This document shows positions 51,814-58,962 of a stretch of DNA of 64,000 bases, piece after piece (positions within the stretch are counted from its first letter, which is position 1; each line of letters starts with the position of its first letter). Source of the stretch: Sphingomonas immobilis (lineage in GTDB: Bacteria > Pseudomonadota > Alphaproteobacteria > Sphingomonadales > Sphingomonadaceae); NCBI RefSeq assembly GCF_030580995.1, contig NZ_JAUQSZ010000012.1, forward strand, positions 1 to 64,000, in the 5' to 3' direction. The translations under genes were made by a program, and so were the position numbers. The notes below the pieces were generated by a model. That model was not told the origin of the DNA, did not search any database, and saw only the letters and a list, made by a program, of their open reading frames with translations.

Positions 51814-53634
51814 ATGCCTCCCGACACTTCCGAACCGACCAGCCGCGAGCGGCCGTTGCTGCCGACGATGCGGCGCTTCCTGCCGTATCTATGGCCCGCC
51901 GATGCGCCCGCGCTGCGGCTGCGGATCGTCGGCGCGATGACGCTCGTCGTGGCGTCGAAGCTGGTGCAGGTCTACGGCGCGCCCTTCGCGCTGCAGGGCG
52001 CGGTCGACGGCATGGGGACCAACGACCGCTCGCTCACCACGCTGATCGTGCTGCTGGTGATCGGTTATGCGGCCGCGCGCTTCGGCTCGGTCGTGTTCGA
52101 TAACCTCCGCAATGCCGTGTTCGAGCGCGTCGGGCAGGATGCGACGCGCAGGTTGGCGGCGACGGTGTTCCGCCACCTTCACCAGCTCTCGCTGCGCTTC
52201 CACCTCGAACGCCGCACCGGCGCCGTCACCAAGGTGGTCGAGCGCGGCACCAAGAGCATCGACACGATGCTCTATTTCCTGCTGTTCAACATCGCGCCGA
52301 CCGTACTCGAACTGGCGCTCGTCATCGGCATCTTCTGGACCAAGTTCGGGCTGTGGCTCGTGGTCGGAACCTTGGTGATGGTCGCCGCCTATATCTGGTT
52401 CACCCGCGCCGTCACCGACTGGCGCGCGGCTCTGCGTACTCGCATGAACGACCTCGACACCGGCGCGGTCGCGCACGCGGTCGATTCGCTGCTCAACTTC
52501 GAGACGGTGAAATATTTCGGCGCCGAGGAGCGCGAGGCGAAACGCTACGACCGGGCGATGACGCTTTACGCCAATGCCGCCGTCACGTCGGAAAACTCGC
52601 TGGCGTGGCTCAACATCGGCCAGGCGCTGATCACCAATCTGATGATGGGCGGCGGCATGGCCCTGGTCGTGTGGGGCTGGTCGCAGGGGCGCTTCACGGC
52701 GGGCAACGTCGTGCTGGTGTCGACTTTGCTCGCGCAACTCTTTCGCCCGCTCGACATGCTCGGCATGGTCTATCGCACCATCCGGCAGGGCGTGCTCGAC
52801 ATGGGCGCGATGTTCGACCTGATCGACACGCCGAGCGAGGTGGTCGATGCGCCCGGCGCGCAGCCGCTCAAGGTCGCGCGCGGCCATGTCCGCTTCGAGG
52901 ACGTGCGCTTCGCCTATGAGGACGGGATGCCGATCCTGAAGGGCATCGATCTCGACGTGCCGGCAGGCAAGACGCTGGCGGTGGTCGGCCCCTCGGGTGC
53001 TGGCAAGTCGACGCTCGCGCGACTGATGTACCGCTTCTACGACCTGACGGGCGGGCGCATCACGATCGACGGGCAGGACATTTCGCAGGTGACGCAGGCA
53101 AGCCTGCGCGCCGCGATCGGCATCGTCCCGCAGGATACGGTGCTGTTCAACGACACGATCGGCTACAACATCGCCTATGGCCGTGAAGGCGCGGGCGACG
53201 ACGAGATCCGCACCGCCGCGCGCGGGGCCGCCATCGCCGGCTTCATCGAGCGCCAGCCCGACCATTACGAGACCCGCGTCGGCGAGCGCGGGCTCAAGCT
53301 GTCGGGCGGCGAGAAGCAGCGCGTGGCGATTGCGCGCACCCTGCTCAAGAACCCGCCGGTGCTGATCCTCGACGAGGCGACGTCGGCGCTCGACAGCCGT
53401 ACCGAGGGCGAGATCCTCGATACGCTGCAGGCGATCGAACAGGGCCGCACCACCATCGTCATCGCCCACCGCCTCTCGACCGTGGTCCACGCCGACGAGA
53501 TCGTCGTGCTGGAGGCGGGTGAGGTGAAGGAGCGCGGCACCCACGCCCAGTTGCTCAGGCGGAACGGGCTCTATGCGGAGATGTGGAACCGCCAGGCGCA
53601 GGAGCGCGCCGAGGAAACGCTGGCGGCGGAATGA
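51814..53634 (+). CDS. ABC exporter, Atm1/HMT1 type (permease-ATPase half-transporter)
   Basis: The 606-residue half transporter has six membrane spans in residues about 30-310, then a nucleotide-binding domain with Walker [33 protein letters not shown], signature LSGGEKQRVAIART, Walker [13 protein letters not shown] and the His-loop IAHRLSTV. The permease part (RRTGAVTKVVERGTKSIDTMLYFLLFNIAPT, FNFETVKYFGAEE-like) fits the Atm1/HMT1 family that exports glutathione-linked sulfur or metal compounds. It functions as a homodimer. Confidence 0.9.
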   Translation: MPPDTSEPTSRERPLLPTMRRFLPYLWPADAPALRLRIVGAMTLVVASKLVQVYGAPFALQGAVDGMGTNDRSLTTLIVLLVIGYAAARFGSVVFDNLRNAVFERVGQDATRRLAATVFRHLHQLSLRFHLERRTGAVTKVVERGTKSIDTMLYFLLFNIAPTVLELALVIGIFWTKFGLWLVVGTLVMVAAYIWFTRAVTDWRAALRTRMNDLDTGAVAHAVDSLLNFETVKYFGAEEREAKRYDRAMTLYANAAVTSENSLAWLNIGQALITNLMMGGGMALVVWGWSQGRFTAGNVVLVSTLLAQLFRPLDMLGMVYRTIRQGVLDMGAMFDLIDTPSEVVDAPGAQPLKVARGHVRFEDVRFAYEDGMPILKGIDLDVPAGKTLAVVGPSGAGKSTLARLMYRFYDLTGGRITIDGQDISQVTQASLRAAIGIVPQDTVLFNDTIGYNIAYGREGAGDDEIRTAARGAAIAGFIERQPDHYETRVGERGLKLSGGEKQRVAIARTLLKNPPVLILDEATSALDSRTEGEILDTLQAIEQGRTTIVIAHRLSTVVHADEIVVLEAGEVKERGTHAQLLRRNGLYAEMWNRQAQERAEETLAAE

Positions 53635-53640
53635 GGCGCG

Positions 53641-54486
53641 ATGACACGATGGGGTTTGCTGGTGCTCTCGTCGCTGGTCGTCGCGAACGCGCCGGGATTG
53701 CCGGGGCGTGCCCCCGGAAAATTCGTCGAGGTGACGCAGGACCGCCGCGCGCATGACTGGCAGGCAGGCGGCATCACCGTGCGGTTTTCCGGATGCGGCC
53801 CCAGACCTCGGGATGTCGAGGGCGGCACGGTCACGATCTCTGCGCGTGCAACCACACCCGTCACCTTTCCCGCCGATTGCGCGATCACAATGTCGACCCT
53901 GGTCGGCATCGGCCCGCTGGTCCACGGAAAGTATGGCGTGGTCGTCCAGCGCTTTACCGGCGGCAACCATTGCTGCCACGACGTGTTCGGGCTGCTCCGG
54001 GATAAAGGGCGCTTTCGCAAGGTCGCCTTTGGCAGCTTCGACGGAGTTCCGGCCGACTGGCCCAAGGACCAAACCGGCGATGGCATCGCGGACTTCGTGT
54101 TTCGGGACGACGCCTTTCTCTATCAGTTCAGCAGCTATGCCGGCAGCTATCCGCCGCCGCGGATTATGACGATCCGCGGGCGCACTGCCATCGACATTTC
54201 CGCTCATCCAGCGTTTCACAGACTTTTCGCGGCCGATCTGGCGAGCGTCCGCAAGGCTTGCGTCGCAAGCACGGCCGACACCGCCGGAGCCTGTGCCGCC
54301 TATGCCGCCGACGCCGCGCGGCTGGGCCGATTCGCGCAGGTCTGGCCCCAGGTTCTGAAGGCGGTCGATATGCGGATTGCCCACCCGACCGGATGTGACC
54401 GGCCACGTTCACCATTCGCCGCCTGCCACACCGATTATGCGGCGGGCCTGAAGGCATTCCTCGTCAAACGCGGCTATTTGCGCTAG
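53641..54486 (+). CDS. Exported protein of unknown function
   Basis: The 281-residue protein has a signal-like start (MTRWGLLVLSSLVVANAPGLPG) and a mature part with paired cysteines: GGNHCCHDVFGLLR, RKACVASTADTAGACAAYA, GCDRPRSPFAAC. The stretch DQTGDGIADFVFRDDAFLYQF resembles FG-GAP or repeat-in-toxin-like calcium loops. I cannot name a family. It begins 7 bases after the ABC exporter stop, so co-expression is likely. Its TAG is interlocked with the convergent acetyltransferase stop in CTAG. Confidence 0.7.
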   Translation: MTRWGLLVLSSLVVANAPGLPGRAPGKFVEVTQDRRAHDWQAGGITVRFSGCGPRPRDVEGGTVTISARATTPVTFPADCAITMSTLVGIGPLVHGKYGVVVQRFTGGNHCCHDVFGLLRDKGRFRKVAFGSFDGVPADWPKDQTGDGIADFVFRDDAFLYQFSSYAGSYPPPRIMTIRGRTAIDISAHPAFHRLFAADLASVRKACVASTADTAGACAAYAADAARLGRFAQVWPQVLKAVDMRIAHPTGCDRPRSPFAACHTDYAAGLKAFLVKRGYLR

Positions 54487-54764
54487 CGCACCACCAGATC
54501 GCGATATTCGGGATGGCGCTCGATATAGGCGCGCACGAAGGCGCACATCGGGCGCACCTTCAGCCCCTCGTCGCGCGCCGCGTCGAGCGCGAAGCGGACG
54601 AGGCGCGTGCCGATGCCCTGCCCCTCCAGCGCCTTGGGGACGAGCGTGTGCGTGAAGGTCATCACGCCGTCGTCGAGCTGATAGGCGGCGACCGCGCGGC
54701 GGCCCTCCGTCTCGGCGACGAATTCCTGTTCGAAGCGATTGTCGGTGATCTTGATGCCGGCCAT
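54483..54764 (-). CDS. Small GNAT-like acetyltransferase (YjdJ type)
   Basis: The 93-residue protein contains NRFEQEFVAETEGRRAVAAYQLDDGVMTFTHTLVPKALEGQGIGTRLVRFALDAARDEGLKVRPMCAFVRAYIERHPEY, the complete mini-GNAT of COG2388, with the acetyl-CoA loop GQGIGTRL and the PMCAFVRAYIERHPEY end. ATG 54764 is chosen over an earlier one because MAGIKITDN is the natural start. The function of this family is unknown. Confidence 0.88.
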   Translation of the reverse strand: MAGIKITDNRFEQEFVAETEGRRAVAAYQLDDGVMTFTHTLVPKALEGQGIGTRLVRFALDAARDEGLKVRPMCAFVRAYIERHPEYRDLVVR

Positions 54765-54803
54765 CCGCCGCCCTTGCACCGCGCGCGGCGGTACGCGCAA
54801 GCG

Positions 54804-55256
54804 TCAGCCGTGGCCGAGCCGGGCTCGCGCCGTCATGAACGGCCCCTTGGGGTCGCGCGCCGGGGCGAAGCGGCCGAAGCCCATCGGCTTGGGCATGTCG
54901 ATATAGACCGCCTCCATCCCGCCCTTCATGCGGTACGTCTCGTGCCAGAAGCCCGCGCCGCCGCTGTCCTTCAGGAAATCGCGCCACCAGATCGAATGCG
55001 GCGCGCTGCGCGTGAACGCCTCCAGGCTTTCGTAATCCCGCCAATATTGCCGGATGCCGAGATGATTGAGCCCGAATAGGAAATTCTCGTCGAGCAGCAG
55101 GCCGTCGGGCACGTCACGTTTGATCGCGGCGAAGCCCGGCCCGAGCTTGAACAGCGACAGGATACCGCGCCACCGTCGCACGCGAAAGCCGAGCAGGATG
55201 ACGACGAGGTCCGGGTATGCCGACAGGTCGACCGATTCGCGCACGGGCTTTTGCAT
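54804..55256 (-). CDS. DUF4188 family protein
   Basis: The 150-residue protein from ATG 55256 shows DLVVILLGFRVRRWRGILSL, LLLDENFLFGLNHLGIRQYWRDYESLEAFTRSAPHSIWWRDF and GGAGFWHETYRMKGGMEAVYIDMPKPMGFGRFAP. The QYWR..E.LEAF and WHETY..K.G..E..Y..MP pattern is that of DUF4188, related to dimeric alpha-beta barrel monooxygenases. It is divergent from a TetR regulator with palindromes in the 56-base gap, so it is the likely target of that regulator. Confidence 0.85.
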   Translation of the reverse strand: MQKPVRESVDLSAYPDLVVILLGFRVRRWRGILSLFKLGPGFAAIKRDVPDGLLLDENFLFGLNHLGIRQYWRDYESLEAFTRSAPHSIWWRDFLKDSGGAGFWHETYRMKGGMEAVYIDMPKPMGFGRFAPARDPKGPFMTARARLGHG

Positions 55257-55269
55257 CGTCCATCTCCAA

Positions 55270-55312
55270 TGTGTACGATGCATACATAACAAGAGGAGTT
55301 TACGTTGTAAAC
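55270..55312. promoter_or_regulatory. Operator candidates between DUF4188 and TetR genes
   Basis: GTTTAC-GTT-GTAAAC (55298-55312) is a perfect 6+3+6 palindrome touching the TetR start region. ATGTGTACGATGCATACAT, starting near 55269, is an imperfect palindrome. Divergent genes with a TetR protein suggest autoregulation. Confidence 0.5.
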
Positions 55313-55885
55313 ATGGCCGAGACCTATCATCATGGCGGCCTGCGCCAGGCCCTGATATGCGCGACCTTGGAGAAATTGGCCGCCGGCGAGGAACCGCCGA
55401 GCCTGCGCGAAGTCGCGCGCGCGGCAGGCGTGTCGGCGATGGCGCCCTACCGCCACTTCGCCGACCGCGCGGCGCTGCTCTCGGCGGTCGCCGATCACGG
55501 CTTCACGCTGCTGCATCAGCACCTCGCGGCCGCCGACGCGAGCGGCGAAGGCGGCGCGGCAGTGATCGCGCAGGGCCGCGCCTATGTCGATTTCGCGCTC
55601 GCCAACCCGGCGCTGTTCAGGCTGATGTTCTCCGGCGAGAAGCGCGGCAGCATCCCCACCGGAGAGACCGCCTACGACGTGCTGTCGCGCCGCGTGATCG
55701 CGATCGCGCCGCACGCCAGCGCCCCGGCGACGCTCGCGTGCTGGGGGCTCGTCCACGGCCTCGCCACGCTCGCGCTCGACGGCCGCGTCGCGCCGCTGGA
55801 AGGCGCGGCGGTCGACGCGGCGCTGACGCTGCTGGTCGACGGGCTCGTAGCAGGCGGCTCGACAGCTGCGCCTTCGCGAGCGTAA
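55313..55885 (+). CDS. TetR/AcrR-family transcriptional regulator
   Basis: The 190-residue protein has an N-terminal helix-turn-helix (HHGGLRQALICATLEKLAAGEEPPSLREVARAAGVSAMAPYRHFADRAALLSAVADHGF) and a C-terminal TetR_C WHG-type ligand domain with WGLVHGLATLALDG. ATG 55313 has GAGGAG upstream; the frame is open earlier. It is divergent from the DUF4188 gene and likely represses it. The ligand is unknown. Confidence 0.9.
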   Translation: MAETYHHGGLRQALICATLEKLAAGEEPPSLREVARAAGVSAMAPYRHFADRAALLSAVADHGFTLLHQHLAAADASGEGGAAVIAQGRAYVDFALANPALFRLMFSGEKRGSIPTGETAYDVLSRRVIAIAPHASAPATLACWGLVHGLATLALDGRVAPLEGAAVDAALTLLVDGLVAGGSTAAPSRA

Positions 55886-55895
55886 CGCGGGCCGC

Positions 55896-57659
55896 GTGAT
55901 CGATCCCCTTCCCATCCTCCAGTCGACCTTCGGCTTTCCCGGCTTCCGCGGCGTGCAGGAATCGGTCGTCTCGCGCGTGCTGGCGGGCGAAAACACGCTG
56001 GCGGTGATGCCGACAGGTGCCGGCAAGTCGCTCTGTTACCAGCTTCCGGCCGTCGTGCTGGAAGGAACGTGCGTCGTCGTCTCGCCGCTGATCGCGCTGA
56101 TGCACGACCAGCTTCGCGCGGCGACCGCGATCGGCATCCGCGCGGCAACGCTAACCTCGGTCGATACCGATCAGATGGAGACGATCGCGCGCTTCCGGCG
56201 CGGCGAGCTCGATCTGCTCTATGTCGCGCCCGAACGCGCCTCGGGCGGGGCGTTCCGCGATCTGCTCAGCCAGGCGAAGCTCGCGCTGTTCGCGATCGAC
56301 GAGGCGCATTGCGTCAGCGAATGGGGGCATGATTTCCGCCCCGACTACCGCCTGCTGCGCCCTTTGCTCGACGCCTTCCCGCACGTGCCGCGCCTCGCGC
56401 TGACCGCGACCGCCGACGCGCACACCCGCGCCGACATCCTCGAACAGCTCGGCATCCCGCACGATGGGATGATCGTCGCGGGGTTCGACCGGCCCAACAT
56501 CCAGTACCGGATCAGCCCCAAGGACAATGTCACCCGCCAGATCGCCGATCTCGTCGCCGAACAACCGGGGCCGGGCATCGTCTACGTCCAGAGCCGCGCC
56601 GGCACCGAGAAGCTGGCCGAGGCGCTGGCGAAGACCGGCCGCAAGGTGCGCGCCTATCATGCCGGTCTCGACCCCGCCGTGCGCGCGAGGAACCAGGCCG
56701 ATTTCGTCGCCTCCGAGGACATGATCATCTGCGCGACGGTCGCTTTCGGCATGGGCATCGACAAGCCCGACGTGCGCTTCGTGGCCCACGCCGGCCTGCC
56801 CAAGTCGATCGAGGGCTATTATCAGGAAACCGGCCGCGCGGGCCGCGACGGCGACCCCTCGATCGCGCATCTGTTCTGGGGCGCCGACGATTTCGCCAAG
56901 GCGCGCCAGCGCATCGGCGAGGTCGAACTGCACCGCCAGGCAGGCGAGCGCACGCGCCTCACCGCGCTCGGCGCGCTCGTGGAAACGAGCGGATGCCGCC
57001 GCCGCATCCTGCTCAAGCATTTCGGCGACGATGCGCCCGCGAATTGCGGGAATTGCGACAATTGCCTCAATCCCCCCGCCGCCATCGACGCGACGGAGGT
57101 GGCGAGGAAATTCCTCTCCGCCGTCTTTCGCACGGGGCAAAGCTTTGGCGTCGGCTATATCGAAAGCATCCTGACCGGCCAGTCGACCGAGCGCAGCCTG
57201 ATGAACGGGCACGAGGCGCTGAGCGTGTTCGGCATCGCTTCCAGCCCCGAGGAGGCCGCGCTCATCAAACCGGTCAGCCGCGCGCTATTGTTGCGCGATG
57301 CCTTGCGCGCCAACGATTTCGGCGGGCTCGAATTCGGCCCCGAGGCACGCGCGATCCTGAAGGGCGAGGCCGAAGTCTCGCTGATCGTCGCGCCGAAGCG
57401 CGAGCGGCGGCGGCGCGGCGCGCAGGTGGCGAACCCGACGGGCGATCCGCTGTTCGAGGCGCTGCGCACCAGGCGCCGCGAACTCGCGCAGGAGGCGCAG
57501 GTGCCGCCCTACGTGATCTTCCACGATTCGGTGCTGCGCGACATGGCGAATTTGAAACCCACCAGTCGCGCCGCGCTGGCGCACATCACCGGCGTCGGTG
57601 CTCGCAAGCTCGAGGCCTATGGCGACGCCTTCCTCGACGTGATCCGCGAGGCGGCGTGA
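55896..57659 (+). CDS. recQ: ATP-dependent DNA helicase RecQ
   Basis: RecQ unwinds forked DNA in recombination repair. The 587-residue protein, starting with GTG, has FRGVQESVVSRVL, Walker A MPTGAGKSLCYQLPA, the FAIDEAHCVSEWGHDFRPDY box, GIVYVQSRAGTE, FGMGIDKPDVRFV and YYQETGRAGRDG, a zinc subdomain with CRRR..C..C..CDNC, and a C-terminal HRDC domain (VPPYVIFHDSVLRDMANLKPTS). It is complete and slightly shorter than the E. coli enzyme. The next gene overlaps its stop. Confidence 0.96.
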   Translation: MIDPLPILQSTFGFPGFRGVQESVVSRVLAGENTLAVMPTGAGKSLCYQLPAVVLEGTCVVVSPLIALMHDQLRAATAIGIRAATLTSVDTDQMETIARFRRGELDLLYVAPERASGGAFRDLLSQAKLALFAIDEAHCVSEWGHDFRPDYRLLRPLLDAFPHVPRLALTATADAHTRADILEQLGIPHDGMIVAGFDRPNIQYRISPKDNVTRQIADLVAEQPGPGIVYVQSRAGTEKLAEALAKTGRKVRAYHAGLDPAVRARNQADFVASEDMIICATVAFGMGIDKPDVRFVAHAGLPKSIEGYYQETGRAGRDGDPSIAHLFWGADDFAKARQRIGEVELHRQAGERTRLTALGALVETSGCRRRILLKHFGDDAPANCGNCDNCLNPPAAIDATEVARKFLSAVFRTGQSFGVGYIESILTGQSTERSLMNGHEALSVFGIASSPEEAALIKPVSRALLLRDALRANDFGGLEFGPEARAILKGEAEVSLIVAPKRERRRRGAQVANPTGDPLFEALRTRRRELAQEAQVPPYVIFHDSVLRDMANLKPTSRAALAHITGVGARKLEAYGDAFLDVIREAA

Positions 57660-58093
57660 TCCTCGCGGGCCTCGCCTTGCTGGCTGCGGCGCCCGCGCCG
57701 GGCGCGATCACCATCAGCTACGGCCTGTGGGGTGCCATCACGACGATCAGGATCGCGCCCGATGGAATCCTGACCGTTCGCCGTACCGGCCCTCAGGCGG
57801 AAAACCGGCGGATCGAGACCGGACCGACTGGCTATCGCCGCATCGCCGCGCTTGTTGAGCCCGCGCACAAATGGAACGGAACGGACATGCCGTGCGACGT
57901 GCGCGCGCAGGGCAGGACGCCTGCGCTCATCCGCTGGGAGGCCGACAGGACATCGGTGCATGTGCCGCTCAATTGCATGAGCGGCCCCGCCGACCACGAG
58001 ATCGAACTCGTCCGCGCGGCGATCGACGAGATCAAGACATGGGCGCACGATGCGCCTACCAATCCGGCGAGCCCGGCAAGGAATGAGGACTGA
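57656..58093 (+). CDS. Exported or membrane-anchored protein, unknown
   Basis: The GTG at 57656 overlaps the recQ stop in GTGA. The 145-residue protein has a short hydrophobic start (MILAGLALLAAAPAPGA), consistent with a signal peptide, and then GAITISYGLWGAITTIRIAPDGILTVRRTG and two cysteines (DMPCDVRAQ, LNCMSG). No named domain is recognised. It is followed after one base by the sulfurtransferase-like gene, so the three genes look like one transcript. Confidence 0.7.
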   Translation: MILAGLALLAAAPAPGAITISYGLWGAITTIRIAPDGILTVRRTGPQAENRRIETGPTGYRRIAALVEPAHKWNGTDMPCDVRAQGRTPALIRWEADRTSVHVPLNCMSGPADHEIELVRAAIDEIKTWAHDAPTNPASPARNED

Positions 58094-58094
58094 C

Positions 58095-58529
58095 ATGGCC
58101 GATATCCGCAAGATCGACGACACCATCTCGGTCGCACCGCAGATTTCCGCGGGCGACGTGGCGGAGGCCAAGGCGCTTGGCTTTGTCGCATTCGTCAACA
58201 ACCGGCCCGATGGCGAGGAACCGAGCGCGCCGCAGGGCGACGAGATCGCCGCCGCCGTGGCGTCGGCGGGCCTGACCTACACCGCGATCCCGATCACCCA
58301 TGCCGGTTTCTCGCACCCGCAGATCGACGCGATGGTCGCCACCCTGGAGGCCGCGAACGGGCCGGTGCTGGCCTATTGCCGATCGGGCACGCGCTCGTGC
58401 AACCTCTGGGCGCTGGCGCGCGCGAAGATGGGTGACGACCCCGACACGCTCGTCGAAAAGGGCGCTGCCGCCGGCTACGACCTGAACGGCCTCCGCCCGC
58501 TGCTGGAAACGCTCTCCGGCAAGGCCTGA
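58095..58529 (+). CDS. TIGR01244-type phosphatase/sulfurtransferase-like protein
   Basis: The 144-residue protein has a cysteine-based P-loop CRSGTRSCNLWALA, typical of the TIGR01244 family (the N-terminal unit of bifunctional persulfide dioxygenase or Blh proteins). Preceding motifs ISVAPQISAGDVAEAKALGFVAFVNNRPDGEE and YTAIPITHAGFSHPQIDAM support this. The family resembles dual-specificity phosphatases; some link to sulfide metabolism. ATG 58095 is chosen from MADIRKID; the ORF opens earlier. Confidence 0.87.
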   Translation: MADIRKIDDTISVAPQISAGDVAEAKALGFVAFVNNRPDGEEPSAPQGDEIAAAVASAGLTYTAIPITHAGFSHPQIDAMVATLEAANGPVLAYCRSGTRSCNLWALARAKMGDDPDTLVEKGAAAGYDLNGLRPLLETLSGKA

Positions 58530-58537
58530 TCCGGGGC

Positions 58538-58957
58538 ATGATCCTCGGCTTCACCTGGACGCAGATCGCGCTGACATGCGCCGCGATCGTCGCGCTGGCG
58601 TGGTTCGCGCGGAGCTTGCGGCTGGAGGAGAGCCGGCTGTCGAGCCCCGAGAAAGCGCGCGAACTCGCCCGCCACCGGCTCGCGGCGTTCGAGCCGGTGG
58701 CGGCGCTGGTCAGCGGTGACGGCAGCGCGGCATTGGTCGCGGGCGGGGGATCGGTCGCGGTGCTCAAGCGCACGCGCGGCAAGCTGACCGCGCGCCGCCT
58801 GCTGCTCCCGCTCGACACCGTCACCAGCATCGAGGGCGTGCGCGTCGAGACGCACGACCCGGCGTTCGGCGAGATCACCTTGTTCGGCGTGCTGGAGGCC
58901 GATGTCCGTAAACTGGAGGCGGAGAGCAGCCGCGCCCTGGTGGTGACGCTCCACTAG
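58538..58957 (+). CDS. Single-span membrane protein, unknown
   Basis: The 139-residue protein has an N-terminal membrane span (FTWTQIALTCAAIVALAWFA) and a cytosolic helical and beta part: SSPEKARELARHRLAAFEPVAALVSGDGSAALVAGGG and LLLPLDTVTSIEGVRVETHDPAFGEITLFG. The second part looks like a small beta domain. It lies eight bases after the previous gene and five before the next, so it belongs to this operon. No family is recognised. Confidence 0.72.
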   Translation: MILGFTWTQIALTCAAIVALAWFARSLRLEESRLSSPEKARELARHRLAAFEPVAALVSGDGSAALVAGGGSVAVLKRTRGKLTARRLLLPLDTVTSIEGVRVETHDPAFGEITLFGVLEADVRKLEAESSRALVVTLH

Positions 58958-58962
58958 CAGCG

